In this document: positions 34,045 to 46,730 of the stretch, piece after piece
Position numbering within the stretch: the stretch's first letter is position 1
How the letters are laid out: every line of letters starts with the position of its first letter
Source: Panorpa germanica
Taxonomy: Eukaryota; Arthropoda; Insecta; Mecoptera; Panorpidae
Reading direction: 5' to 3'
DNA: 64,000 nt
NCBI GenBank assembly: GCA_963678705.1
Contig: OY783219.1
Span: forward strand, 3,596,001 to 3,660,000
Made by a program: the position numbers and the translations under genes
Notes under the pieces: generated by a model
Seen by the model: the letters and a program-made list of their open reading frames with translations, nothing else
What the model was told of the DNA's origin: nothing
Databases searched by the model: none

Positions 34045-35533
34045 TTAATTATCCTTCAGATGTAATCCACACAGATTTTCCATCATTTTGTAATAACAAT
34101 ATCTGGCATCATAATCCATATCATACCAAAAATTAACAGCGATGCATTTATGACTCTGTCTGACATGATGGTACCACAAGCTAGGTAAGTATAATAAGTC
34201 GCCCGCGTTTACTTGAATATCAAACACTGAACAATTTTTATATAAAGGATATTTATCTAAATCAGGTCTTAAGGGATCTAAACTAACCCACGAAATCATT
34301 TGTGGCTTTTTTGATTCTGAGAGATTAATATTTTCAGGTTCTTCATTATTTTCAAATTGTGGTATAATTTCCCATTTGTTATTATTTTTCTTAAATATTC
34401 CTACAGGATACGTGCTTTTGGGCACATACTGCAAGTCTGTAGGTGAAATTAAAATGAAATTTTTATGCCCAGAAATAACAGCATATATATTTTCATATGG
34501 ATCTTTATGCACTGAAAATAAAGAAATTATAAATATTCATTGTGAAAGAAAATTATAAAAGAATAAAATTACTAAAATTCATAATTTAAAATATATTACT
34601 TGATGTCACAGCTCGTTCATCTCCCATCCAGAAATTGATAGCATCAGGTTCTTTATCAAAAGCCTCCGAAGCCCACTGAACGTGCTTTGGAACATCCAGC
34701 ATCAGTTCTGGAAAATCTTCAGTAAGATTGGAATTCTGCCGCTGTATGTACATAATTTCTGGACTAAAACCAACAGAATTAAATTAGCTTTCTTCCTTAT
34801 ATCATGTACTAAATAATGCAGTAATTTATAAAACCGGAAAATTTGAAGAATGAACTGGAACATTCAGTTTTAAAATTGAAAAAAGTATACCAAGAAATCT
34901 GTGCATATACTTTGGATACAATAGTAGAAGACTTATATTTACCTCTGTTTATTTAGCTCGTCCAAAAAATCATTTATTTTGACTTCCCTCTCCTCCGGCA
35001 TAACAAAATACTCCACACTTCTGGTATCACCATCTTCTGATTCCTTCCGAAATTCTAGTCCATCTGCATAACCATTAGGAGTCACTGCAACAGTTACATT
35101 CTTGTGACCAATAAGGTTCCTAAAATGTAAAAAAAACATGTCACGACCATAAATAAAAACGTAATATGTAAGAAAATAATGTTTAAACCTACCTGATATA
35201 TTCTACATTCCATTTCTTAACGGCAGACCATTCTTTGGCACCACCTCTTATTATAACTGGTAAATTTCGTGCTACATAATTACGATGAAACTCCAGTGAT
35301 GAAGGGATGTAGTTCAACTCTGCTATTTCAAACCCCAAAAATATTTCTGTAAATTATAAATAACCAGTTCAATAATTATGTAAAACTGGGTGTCAACTAA
35401 TTTGCTAAAATGTCATTTGTTAAATGTCAAACTGATAACCACTATTAAGAACTATGCTATATGCATACATACCTTTAGCTTCATTTGATAGTATATTAAA
35501 TGCTTTTAATAATTCAGGACAATAATTTTCCAT
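34045..35533 (-). CDS. JMJD7: JMJD7, JmjC-domain lysyl hydroxylase
   Basis: Five minus-strand exons join in frame: 35533-35473, 35346-35193, 35119-34943, 34763-34600 and 34511-34045, giving 340 residues against 316 in human JMJD7. JMJD7 is a 2-oxoglutarate/Fe(II) oxygenase that hydroxylates lysine in DRG GTPases; a peptidase activity has also been reported. Visible hallmarks are [15 protein letters not shown], the iron-binding HKD in [11 protein letters not shown] (spanning the last junction), [17 protein letters not shown], and the distal iron-binding His in [20 protein letters not shown]. The active site therefore looks intact. No signal peptide is seen, which fits a cytosolic enzyme. The gene is divergent from ANAPC5. 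An inverse AATAAA at 33791-33796 may be the polyadenylation signal. The catalytic last exon is the strongest evidence. Confidence 0.95.
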
Positions 35534-35963
35534 TTTATTGTATTTATTTTAGAAAACTTCAGTAAACTAAACACAGTAACTTTTTTATGTAATACTGCCA
35601 TTACTGTTAATGTTAAGCCCTGAAACAATCAGCATGTTTTAGATAATTATTAATAGTATGTAAATGGTGTATACACTAAATAATGTACATAACGATAAGA
35701 TAAATTATAAAGGAAATCAATTTTATTTTACCTTAAAGCAATACTTGCTGCTACAAATTTGCATATTTCACCACGTGCAGAAAATAACAGGTGACAGTCA
35801 CAAATGCAGTGTTGGTATCACTTGCTATGTCTACCAATAAAACAAAAAATATAACTACAGCGGTATATTTGACATTTGTAAATGAGGTTATGATTAAAAG
35901 TCATTAACTTGTTATTATTATAGTTATGAAATAATAATCACGTATCCTATTTAATAAAGAAAA
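35534..35963. promoter_or_regulatory. Shared divergent promoter region of JMJD7 and ANAPC5
   Basis: The start codons of the two genes point away from each other across 430 bp, so this interval must hold both 5' UTRs and both core promoters. A palindromic E-box CACGTG lies at 35772-35777. No TATA box is obvious. Transcription start sites cannot be fixed from sequence alone. Confidence 0.6.
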
Positions 35964-38900
35964 ATGACAACAGCTATAAAAGATTCTATGGATATTTTAG
36001 AATCGAAAAGAAATTTTATAGAACAAATTACACCTCATAAAATCTGTGTAATAGTTTTTATAAGAGAATACTGTCATATAAAGCAAGGTTGGCTTGTTTA
36101 TTTCCTATATTATAGTATCTTTAACCAACCATTTATCTTTGAATTATGTATTATAATGACTTAATTAATATTCTAGAGAATGAAGACAATGTTGAGACTC
36201 CAAAATATTCAAGAACCTTCAACATGTTAGTTTTAAAGTTAATACAGGTAACTTATTAAACATAGTCCTTTCTGTAATACTGCTTATTTATTGATGTAGA
36301 GTATCTACTGAACTTTTATTTTTATTAATTTATTTTCAGAGTCCAGATTTGGACTACGATGAACTCTACACTATGCTTTTCTGTAGTGGCCAATTACTAT
36401 ACCAGCAACATGTAAAATTATTCCAACAAGAAATTTCTAAGATTTATGAAAATGGACTACATACTTTGTTGGACATATCACTAATGATGGATAAGTTGAT
36501 GGTGGATCCAATTAACAGCACTGCAAAATGTGTCATTAACAAAAGCAGTATCATTGGTAACTAATCAAAATTTGCTATTTTAATTGGAATTGTGTAACAT
36601 CAACAAATTAATCTTCACCTTTCCGTTAACTTGGTTTCCAATTTGTTATACCATCCTTTTCGTCTTTCTTCTGTAACTACTTTTTCCTCAATTTTTTTCC
36701 ATTTCTTTGTTGTGCTTCTTGTCCTAACATAATTATTTGTAAACTCATCAAAGTATTTTATTTTTAGGCTTGTATTTACGGCGAGTGATGTTATCATTAG
36801 ATCGATTATCGTTTAACAGTTTAGCACAATTAACGCATGCTTTCAGAGAGTACATTGAAAGTGGTCAACATAAATTATTAAGCAAAGGAATAAGTGAGGA
36901 TAGTGACATCATGGAAATCGAAGAAGATCCATTCCTTATTCCAAAATCTAAAAATGTATTTGCAAGGTTTGTTTTCGTTACAGTGGACAACGTTACTATA
37001 TTTCTCAACAGTGTGATTGTATTTAGTCTGTATATAAAAGTTTTTTTTGACTAGAGTCTTTTTCAGTGAAAAAGGTATTTGGTCCAGGAAACAAGCAGAC
37101 TTATTCATTGCAGAGCAAACTAATCTTTTACTGACGAATGAAATAGAAGCGTTGTCACCAAGGCAATTAAACGAAACCATCAAAACTCTCGTGGCACACA
37201 ATAAGGATTACGGAGAAGCTGTATGTTCCTTTCATATTTTGTTATTTTTTCATTTTAGAACAATAACTTAATCGATTTATTTTGCAGCATTTTTTAAGCT
37301 ATCTAAATTGTTTGAGAACACGGGAATTCTGCGGGGCTGTATCTAGTTTGTATCATAGTTTCGATAAAGGGATAGTAACAGATGACAAATCCAGGGATGG
37401 AAAGGGATTTAGATATTCTACGCTTAATTTAGGAATGCTCCATTCACATTTTAAAAACCAGTAAGTAACTTAATTATTATATTACATTAATTGTTTGCCT
37501 TTCGGCTTTACAATCTACATTCTTAATACATTTCATAGAACTTCAACTTGAAATTAAACTTAAACTATTCTAGACCTTTTTATTTCCAAAAGTACTTTCT
37601 GCTTCTTCTTCTCTTGACCCTCTTCCTTCATTCTCACCGTTACCTCACCTCTTGTCTTCTTTGTCTCCTCTCGGCAAACCGTTTCCTGCTTCTCCTTCCT
37701 TATTGCCTGTATCTTCATCTATCACCTCTTGCCTTCCTTGTCTCCTCTCGACAAACCCTCTATTATCTTTTCACTATCCTTCCTGCCTTCTCTCTTCGTT
37801 TTCACTTCTCCACTTATGTCTATTACAGGCATAGACGCTCTATCTTTACTATTTCCTCTTGACTCTCTTACTTTACTCTTTCTTCTTGACTCTCTACCTT
37901 TACTATGTTATTATTGTCTCTATCTCCGTCATCTACCTCTTGTCCTTATCTCCTTTCCGAAAATCCTCTAGTATGTAACTTAATTTAATTGCATTGTGAA
38001 GAAAGTTAACTTTTGTTACGCAACTCTCTCTGGTTTCAGTGAAGAAACGCGATCAGCTATAAAAGAAGCAATAACTTTAGCGCAAGAATGTGGAGACAAC
38101 ATTTGCATTCAATATGCTTTAAGTTGTCTTGCACATACCGATTGTTTGGAAAAGAACGAGGTATGTATTTTGTCGTTGTCCCAATCCAATTGGATGTTCT
38201 TATGATTGCATTATAGGTATTTACTATTTTAGGCTACTGATATGCTGTTGCAACGTGCAGTAACACGTAGTGTTGAATTATCACTAAGTCATACTGCTAG
38301 CTTAGCCATGCAAGCCAGAGTCCAAAGCCTAGCACTTCAAGGAAGTACCCCACAGGCGCTGTTTGAGGTTTCTATCAATGATTTACAACATCTTATTAAC
38401 TATTCATGTTTTCTTAATAGTTACAATTTACTAATTTATCCAGGTGATGCGACGGAGTGATATTCTCAATTGCCAGAATTCATTAGTCGATCAAATGAGC
38501 AATAGTTATGCGGAGAAAGCGGCTATGTGGCATCTGTATGGTAAATCAGACATGGCGTCCATCTTTAGTCAACTTCTACTGAATTTAAATACGAATTATA
38601 TGACACAAGGAGATTTTTCATTTAGTGGCGAAGGTAAAACCACTTTTCTACAGAATTTCATAAAATTTTAATATATATTAACGTAATATTTATTTCAGGA
38701 ACTTGTCTAGCGGTTTGCAATGTCACCCGTAATATGCAACATCCTATCTCCAGTGTTCTTTTAAGTTATGCCAGAGAAAAATTTCCAAGAGCTCCTATGT
38801 CTGAATCATGGATGTTATCAGAACATATTAAAGATTTTGAATATTACATTCATTTAGGTATTAAATACCTTGTACCCCATAGGTTTCTTTCTAATTTCCG

Positions 38901-39662
38901 CCACTATAGTAGCGAAAGTACTATACAGTACTAATTTCTATTTTTATAATTTCAGGAAGTTGGCAAGACGCCGAAGAAAGCACGAATCAGTTGTTATCTT
39001 TAAATGCTTGGGAAAGTCTTCTTCTAAAAGCTACCCTCAAAATATCTGTTGGAGATTATCCTACCGCGAATATCTGTGTGGAAAAAGTAATAAATGAATG
39101 CGTCAACGATCCTAATTTAAAATTTGTAACAGATACAAAAATACGCGCTATGATTTTGTCAGCTAGAGTGGACAGAAATCCAATTGGTTCTATCGGAGAC
39201 ATCATTTGTCTTCTTAACACAGCACTTGCTTTATCTAGCAAACATTTTTTAAATTATCATTCAGCTATGTTAGAATTAAATTTAGCACATATTCAATTAA
39301 AAATGGGAATACCTAATCAAGCTTTAAAGTTAATTAATCGGTCATTATTCACTGTTATTTCTAATAGTAGTGTTTATGATAATGCAAGAGCTTTATTGTT
39401 GTTTGTAAAATGTCAAATTGCGGCAAGATCGGAGCGAGAAGCTGAAGACGTGGAGATTTTTTTAATGTGCTTGAAGATGTTGAATCAAGTGAGAGGGTAC
39501 TTTGAAGTTGTAAATGCTTTCTCTAATATCAAGGAGGTGCTTTATCTACAGGCGTTGATGTACGATGAAATACATTACGTAAAAGAGAGGAATAAAGCGG
39601 CGTATGAATATAGACAACTTTGTGAAGAGTGCGATGGTATTTCTATTATTATCTCATTCTAA
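35964..39662 (+). CDS. ANAPC5: Anaphase-promoting complex subunit 5
   Basis: Eleven exons join in frame: 35964-36087, 36177-36247, 36340-36556, 36768-36966, 37067-37220, 37288-37460, 38040-38160, 38233-38367, 38444-38633, 38699-38857 and 38956-39662. The product is 749 residues, against 755 in human APC5. APC5 is a TPR-repeat scaffold of the platform of the APC/C ubiquitin ligase, which drives cyclin B and securin destruction. Supporting segments are the N-terminal ITPHKICVIVFIREYC, SRKQADLFIAEQTNLL, HFLSYLNCLRTREFCGA, AIKEAITLAQECGDNICIQY and helical TPR-like stretches to the end. Exon 5 has two in-frame acceptors 12 bp apart (37055 or 37067); the second has the better pyrimidine tract. A polyadenylation signal lies just after the stop (about 39673). 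Donor 1 (AAG|GTTGGC) is weak. Confidence 0.93.
37590..37960 (+). repeat. Polypyrimidine tract in an ANAPC5 intron
   Basis: About 370 bp of CT-rich sequence fill most of the intron between ANAPC5 exons 6 and 7. Similar phrases (tctatctccgtcatctacct here, tctatctccgccatccacct near 1519) show it belongs to a dispersed family rather than chance composition. Open frames here are artefacts. Confidence 0.65.
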
Positions 39663-39904
39663 GCTAATAGAAATAAATAAATTTTGTAAAAATATCCGGT
39701 TTGTGTTTTTCTTTTAATTAGTTTTTGTTCTTTATTTTTACTTTGATCATATGGTTTGCATTGAGCATATTATGAACATGCTGACGATATCCAACATAAT
39801 TTCAACATTTTCATTGATACAATAATATTAAAATACCGTGTTTATCTGAAAGAAGTACTTAACTATTAATAAATAAAATAAATTATGAGATTGTGTAGAG
39901 AAGT

Positions 39905-40386
39905 TATTGATAACTTCTGATAAGAGTAATGCAGATGCCAAATAAATTGACCTCTCGACCTTACTTAGATAATTTGTTCGTAGTTCTTTCAAAGATTTAT
40001 ATTAAATCCCTCAAGTCAGTGTTATTAATCGAGAGATTTGCTGCAATTTCGAAAGCAAATCTGAACATGTGTCGATTGATGGTGTCGGTGCTGCTCTGCT
40101 TCGAATTGATATGTGTTTCTCGTAAGAATGAATAGTTATGATTGATAACATCTGATAAGAGTAATGCAGATGCCAAATAAATTGACCTCTCGACCTGCTC
40201 TCGACCTTACTTATATAACTTGTTCGTAGTTCTTTCAAAGATTTATATTAAATCACTCAGTCAGTGTTATTAATCTTAGAGATTTGCTGCAGTTGCGAAA
40301 GCAAGTCTGAACATGTGTCGATCGATGGTGTCGGTGCTGCTCTGCTTCGAATTGATATGTGTTTCTCGTAAGAATGAATAGTTATG
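39905..40386 (+). promoter_or_regulatory. Tandemly duplicated promoter and first exon of the lectin gene
   Basis: A unit of about 235-246 bp occurs twice in direct tandem (about 39905-40139 and 40140-40386). Each copy has GATAA motifs, an AT-rich box, a TCAGT arthropod-type initiator in tcagtgttattaatc, an ATG (40067 and 40313), an 18-codon signal peptide and an identical donor (CTC|GTAAGA). Copy 2 has a TATA-like ttatataac where copy 1 has ttagataat, and copy 2 gains 11 bp of ctctcgacctg. Both first exons end in phase 1 and fit the same exon 2, so they are alternative promoters or first exons for one gene. Confidence 0.8.
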
Positions 40387-42030
40387 ATTTTAAATAATAC
40401 TGAACAATCATATTTTTATGTTTTATTAATATACGATATGCTAAAAAAGTCCAAAAATATAGTGGTTTTTAGACCACACTATTTAATATCCGACCTTTTG
40501 TAGCGTAGAGCTCATTTAATTGTACCCAGATCTATACTATTAATAGGCATATTAGCTATGACAATCTATATTTCGCAGAACTTCAAGCTGGTGGACTATT
40601 CCAGCAAGGAACGAACAGAATATCAAGAGCAGCACAAGAAAGTAATACGTAAGTAATATTAAGTAAAGCTTAAGATCTTTTTAAGAATTAAACGGTTTCC
40701 CTTAAGTAATATATTCATGATTGTGTACATTTAAAAATAAATTCATATTAATATATTATACACATAAATTTACAAATTTTGTGACAATTACAGTCATTGT
40801 ACTCTACCTGCAGCCCCAGAGCATGGTCGGTACAGCGTAGGATGTTCTGGAGCTCCAGCAGTAGTTGCACAGGAAGTTCCAGAATATACAGTACTTTTAT
40901 TTTCGTGTGACAGACCAACTCATCTTATAGGAGCAACAACAATTATATGCATCAATAAAATTTGGAATAATGACGTACCTAGGTGTTCAAGTAAGTGAAG
41001 ACGATAATTTTACATTAGCCATGAACAATGATGCATTACAGCTTGGGTAAATTTGATTTGGATCCAAAATTTCTACTACAGGTCCTTGGGAACAATGTTC
41101 TGCTGTTCCACATAACACATCAGCAGTTTATACTATACAACCACCGGAAATTCCTATTCCTTTCAAAGCATATTGTGACATGAAATTACTGGGAGGAAAA
41201 TGGACCGTAAGTTCGTTATGTTTAACAGTTAAGTTTACTCTTCAATGCTTGCATCTTCAAAATATTTAAAGTTAAACGGTATCTTAAGGTCATTCAATCG
41301 AGATATGATGATTCAGTTGATTTCTACAGAAATTTCGAGGACTATACGGATGGGTTCGGATCCCCGGATGGTAATTATTGGTTAGGTCTTGAGCGTATTC
41401 ATCAGGTATGTCACCCACTTCCTTAAGACATGGTAAAAAGAATATTGTACATTATTAAACTGACTTTTTGTTCCAGTTAACAAAAAAAGGTATATATGAA
41501 TTGTATATTGAATTGGAAAGTTTTGATGGCACAAAAGCTTTTGCAAGATACAGCAGATTTAGCATCGGAAGTATAGACACCGATTATCGTCTCACTGTCG
41601 AAGGATATTCCGGAAATGCAGGTGAATTAACAATAACTTCTTTATTTCAATTAACTTCTAACACATATTTAGTAATTTTTTAATGACAGGTGAATCATTG
41701 ACTGGAGCGAACAACGGAAAGAAGTTTAGTACCTTTGACAAGAATAATATCGAGTGTGCAAAGAGATATCACGGAGGATGGTGGTATTCAAATTGTGGAC
41801 AAAGGTAAATGATTGTTCCCATTGCAATCCTGCACTGAAAGATCAACGTTAAATATATGTATTTAGCAGGTACATTTTTCTAACTCGTCATTTTATAATT
41901 TTCCAGTAATCTGAACGGGATGTACTACTCATCGGCAGTCGTCAACGACAATGCGGCCCATTGGTTCCAATATTCCCGCGAAGCTGCACTCAAATCCACA
42001 AGAATGTTGATAACAAAGATACAAAATTAG
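40313..42030 (+). CDS. Secreted sushi plus fibrinogen-domain lectin (FREP/techylectin-like)
   Basis: Eight exons join in frame: 40313-40367 (or the alternative 40067-40121), 40579-40648, 40794-40990, 41082-41206, 41289-41405, 41477-41621, 41690-41804 and 41907-42030, giving 315 residues. A signal peptide (MCRSMVSVLLCFELICVS) leads. Exon 3 is one sushi/CCP module (CTLPAAPEHG, LLFSCDRP, ICINKIWNNDVPRC: four Cys plus Trp). Exons 4-8 form a fibrinogen C-terminal domain (YCDMKLLGGKW, NYWLGLERIHQLT, YHGGWWYSNCGQSNLNG). Such proteins are extracellular pattern-recognition lectins in invertebrate immunity. The calcium loop reads FDKNNIE where ficolins have DxDND-type acidic residues, and NCGQSNLNG has Gly in place of the usual His, so calcium and acetyl-group binding may be altered. 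GATAA sites upstream would fit fat-body or haemocyte control (inference). Confidence 0.9.
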
Positions 42031-43240
42031 CATTATTAGCAGTGGCTGGTTTTATGTGGCTTATTTAATATAAAAAAGTAATCAATCAAAAATAAATTTA
42101 AAATTAGGCAGTGTAATGAACAGACTCTGTACTACTGTGTTTCATAGATTCTTTGTTGGATCAGTGTTATCTGCTTTAATCCGATGATATTTTAAGAGTT
42201 CTAGCTATTGTTATATATTCATATAAATTACAGCTAGTCATTCGTACTTTATATTTTAAGACACATGTTTAAAGGTCTTGTTTGTTAAATATAGTACTTA
42301 CTTCTATTTTATATTTACCCTGAACAGACAACAACAATTCTACATTTATAATTTTAAGTTTACATTCTAAATGTATATATAAAATTTTAAATAAAATAAA
42401 ATAATAAAAACATACCAAACTGTATTTTTCTCGATAAAGAAAGAACCTAAGTCTGTTCTAATAGACATTGTTAATAATAACATTATACTTACAAGAAATA
42501 TTTTCGTCTAGCTGTTGGAATATTTGCCATATCTTAAGAACAAGTGCGGACACGGCCTTATTCCTGATCCTGATATACCTGAGTGCAAATATCCAGCAAG
42601 GACAGTTCTGCATATCTTGAATTCTTTATGAAAACAAAGTTTTTATTCAGATAACATCATGATACTTTCCACAATCGTATATATTAAACGATTCTCTTTT
42701 ATTGTTCTCCTGTAAAAACGACTAAGTTCTTATTGTCCTTGAAAGTATGCCATACTTGTGATCCTAAAAAAATATTGTTATTTTGATACATATTATAATA
42801 TGTACACACTATTATTAAAAATACAGCCGGGGGAATTAAATTTTACCTTACCAATCTTTTAAACGAAATGTATACTGGGAAGAATAGAGCATTGTCTATA
42901 AGGATAGTACGAAAACACAAATTAACCTTGTATGTAATTCAAACTTTAATAAAAGTAAGTCATTTTTCCTTTATTTTTGTCAGAACATATTTTTATAAAA
43001 GTAATAATAATATTGTTTTAATTATTATCTAAAACACCAAACATTATATTTTTAGAAAATGTTAAAATAGTTTTATAACTGTTATCACTGTTTCAAACCC
43101 AGTGTCTTTTTAAATTTATTTTAGTAACTTTAAATTTCACAACATTCAAAAATATGAAAAATTATTCATCGTATAGAATTAAATTTTATGTTATGTACTT
43201 ATATTATAAGATGTAAGAGTAATATTGTAATTGTAAGTAA
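42031..43240. other. 3' region of the lectin gene and intergenic space
   Basis: AT-rich, with several AATAAA hexamers soon after the lectin stop codon (first at about 42090). No coding exon is recognised before the convergent F-box/LRR gene. Confidence 0.5.
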
Positions 43241-43314
43241 AATAAAAGTTTATTAAAAAAATCCACACCCAATTTTGAACAACAATACGGTAGCACCAGT
43301 AAGCCTTATTAAAA

Positions 43315-45081
43315 TCAGTGGCCTGGAGTAAAACAAAGATAGCGATGTTTTACAGAAGCCCATTCCTAAAAATATTAATAGTAATTATTATCATATCACT
43401 GGAGTAGTGTATATGAGCATGTTCTGGAAAGATTACAAACGTTCAAACTGCAAACAGATATTGCGTTTACGCATGTATGTAGCTACCCTTCCTAAAACAG
43501 TCTCTAAGATTCCATAAATAAAAATGTTTAGTACATACCTTTGGCAAAACATTGGCTCCACTTGCAAATAACTTTAAACGCTTTTTTCTATCAGATTGTG
43601 TGTCGAGTTCCACCACTATTTGTTTGACCAGATCTATAGTAATGTTGTTATTCTCAGTGATCGTTAAATGCTGCAAAAATAAATAAAAATTAGATGATTA
43701 TTTCCTGGCTTCAACTAATAACAAAATACTTGAAACTGAGACTTACCTCTAACCTTTCTTTGACTCCTCGAATTAATATCATTATGTCTTCATTCGTAAA
43801 CCATGGACTCTGCGCTAAATGAATTCCGATCACAGACGGGTTGCTTGCCAAATTATTAAATAATTCTACCCTTTCTGTACAATTTATTTTGAGAAGAAGA
43901 ATATTCTTTAACTTTGGAAGTCTACCTATAGCTGCAAATATTTCTGGTGTAAATGTTACATCCTCAAAGCCGCGTATGTCTACATATTCTAGAGACAAAC
44001 AGTTTTGAAAAATTTCTAAAAGCGCATTCTGATGTTCTGGTTTCAACCATTCTAATGTCAATTTCTTCAGTTTGACCAGTAGCTTTATTGAGCTCAGATC
44101 TTCCGAGGAACAGAACTCGCAACTAACTTCCAACGTAATTAAATTAGGGGCATTAGCCGCTACCCCCGTTAAATAATTTTGCATGAAGCATGCACAAGTT
44201 ATTGACAGATGTTCAAGGTTGCAGTCCCTTATGCATTCATATAAATCCTCATTTTGTAAAGCATAAAATTGTGTTAAACTTAACTTTTTCAGAGTTTTTG
44301 GTAACTTTCTCAAACAGAATCCCTTTACTTGAGGAATGTCAGTTTGAAGACAAACTGTTTCAAGGTTTGGATTGTTAGTAAACAGTAGTTCTAAGTCACT
44401 GTCTTCGCATATTAGTCCCAGATGTAAATATTTTAGTTTGCTCTGTTTAGCCAGACTACGAATCTCCTCACTGGTCGCATATATGCAAGGTATATTCAAT
44501 GTCTCTAGTTGCCATGTTTCTATATTTGGAAATAAAGTATCATACCATTCATTTGTTTCATCTAATGTTAAATTCTCAATAGTTTTTGGTATTGTATCAA
44601 ACAGTGAGTCGTCCTCTATGTAACAATTAATATTCACGTTCACAATTCGAGGATTATTTACAAACAATTCCTTTAGGACGCTACTATATGTATCTATACA
44701 AAAAGTAATATCTCTTAATGTTGTTAACGAACTTAATGAAACTAAGTCTTCTTCAGTTAGATCTAGTTGCTTAATATTAACAATTTCTACTCTGCGGCAA
44801 TATGTTTCAAGAATTTTTGGAATTGATTTAAAAATGTCATTTTTGTTATGCTTTAAAGTTATTTTTCTTAAGTTTTTGCATCGCTGCAAAGCTTCAATTA
44901 CAATTTCAGCATCTTTGTCCCGAACGGTATCTAAATTGATTTGTGTTATGCTGGTCCAGTGTGCATCAGCGCCTTCTTGGAGAACAGGAATTGCTATACC
45001 AAAGTTCCAGGCATCCCGATACGATAAGTTGGACAATATTGCCTTTACACACTCCCTGTTCAGATCTTCAATCGATTTCAT
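43315..45081 (-). CDS. F-box/leucine-rich-repeat protein
   Basis: Three minus-strand exons: 45081-43747, 43670-43539 and 43365-43315, giving 505 residues. Residues 1-45 (IEDLNRECVKAILSNLSYRD, then a Trp) look like a divergent F-box, the SKP1-binding module of SCF ubiquitin ligases. From about residue 50 a series of leucine-rich repeats follows (LRKITLKHNKN, LETVCLQTDIPQ, LEHLSITCACF, LKKLTLEWLKPE, LEYVDIRGFEDV). The likely role is substrate receptor of an SCF complex; the substrate is unknown. The first exon holds 445 codons and is certain as an open frame. The last, 16-codon exon is less sure: reading through the exon 2 donor instead would add about 25 residues and stop near 43467. An inverse AATAAA lies at 43249-43254. 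No signal peptide or transmembrane segment is seen. Confidence 0.8.
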
Positions 45082-46730
45082 GGTAGATTTATAAGATTAT
45101 GAACAAATTACAAGAGGTGTATATATTGAAGTATTATTTAATTAGCAGGCGTTTCATTCATTTAACTTACAAGTTAATTGTATATTTTACCTTGAACAAA
45201 GAAAATGAATATTTATATAATAAATAAAGTATATAGCCTAATCAAATAAGCATTTAACCTCGGAATGAACTTTGTTTTGAAGACTGACTTAAAAGTATCA
45301 CGCGAAATTACTTTTATCTACTCAAACTTTCCTTTTACGGCTTTAACAAAAAGTCGAAGGCGACTTCTCCAAATTACATTTGTCTTCTGTATTGGTAAAG
45401 CCATTTCTGAGTGAGATGTGTGAAAATAACTCGTCTACTTAAACTATGGGACTTATTTTGTAATTTTTTGTTTGGTACAATAAAAAAGGTACAAAATAAG
45501 GCTCTGAATAGCAAAGTAATATCTTCTACAGCTTAATATATTATAGTTCTTTAAAAAATTGCCTAATATTAATTACAATATCTGATCGAAATATAGACTT
45601 TGTCAAATTACAAGTCTGACTAATCAAAACTAACTAATTTACGATGACGTGTAACAAATTCTTTTATAGAATACGTGAAAGTTGGTTAGTTACAGCACCT
45701 GTGAAAATATGTATGTAATTTAATACCAAACAAGACTGTATTTCCAAAAGTTATTAGACTTTGCACTACATTGTTAACTTTCTAGAATATTTTAAAATGC
45801 AAATGGCGTATAAGGCTATAATACTCTTTACTTTATTTCTGGGAAACCAACATCTAAATTATAAACAAGGTCCTGTTTAAGCACTGGTAATAGTTATTCA
45901 TATTCCCAACAAATACATTATAGTATTTTGTATATGTATCAATTAGAAATAAACATTTTTCCTACCTTAAAACTGTTTTAATAGTTAAAAAAAATTCTTT
46001 GTTTTGCACTAATAATTCTGTAAATGTAACTCGTGTTAACTGTCAACTGCTGTCAACTGGCCAGCTGTGTTTAATGTGCAAGGATCCTTTCCTTTACACT
46101 TCCTTTATCCTGTAAGTTTTATTTACACGGTCCTGTTTGAAAACAGGAAAGCAGGCACCTGTCATAAATCAAATAACTTGTGCAAGTACAGAAAACGATT
46201 TTTTAATGCTATTTACTTTTTAATAAATAATAATACGGCAGAAGATTTTCTAAAAGTTGATGCGAAGTATAATTGAACTGCAATAGTGATAAAAACGTCG
46301 CAAAATAGGACACTTCACCAAATTTTTACTGGGTAATTGCAAATTTGAAATCATAATTGAAGGTTATGTGAAAAACTGTTATAAAAATCTACAATTTCTA
46401 TTTATGTTACGAACTTTATTAACTTATAATAATTTTTAATGAATAGATGTATTTGCTAAAGCCTTGTCCAAACGAATACTCCCAATATTTCTATTCCACT
46501 TGTTACACAACAAATATAGTTATAAAAATATCTGCGTAGACTAACTCGCATCTAAACTCAGCACTAATTTTAAAAGCGCAATGCTTTGAACGTGTACCGA
46601 CTGCAAATGGAAACATTAATAACCATAAACAAACATAGAATTCGTGTTGAGAATGAACTGGTATTAATTTGTGGCTTGGACAATGCTTAATAAAATGAAA
46701 TAACATAATGTGAATAAATTGGTATTAGGT
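45082..46730. other. Intergenic between the F-box/LRR and ABCA-like genes
   Basis: AT-rich. The left part must hold the promoter of the F-box/LRR gene, the right part the 3' UTR of the ABCA-like gene. A MITE-C fragment lies at 46245-46335. No further gene is seen. Confidence 0.5.
46245..46335 (-). mobile_element. MITE-C, terminal fragment
   Basis: It contains gttgatgcgaagtataattg, then acgtcgcaaaatagga and the terminus-like tttttactgggtaa. It matches the left 80 bp of the element at 62763-63016 in reverse. Similar fragments lie at 51780-51832 and 57318-57402. Confidence 0.65.

Noticed and set aside
37548..37971. Three overlapping open frames in the ANAPC5 intron
   Set aside because: All are artefacts of the polypyrimidine tract; the intron is bounded by clear ANAPC5 splice sites.
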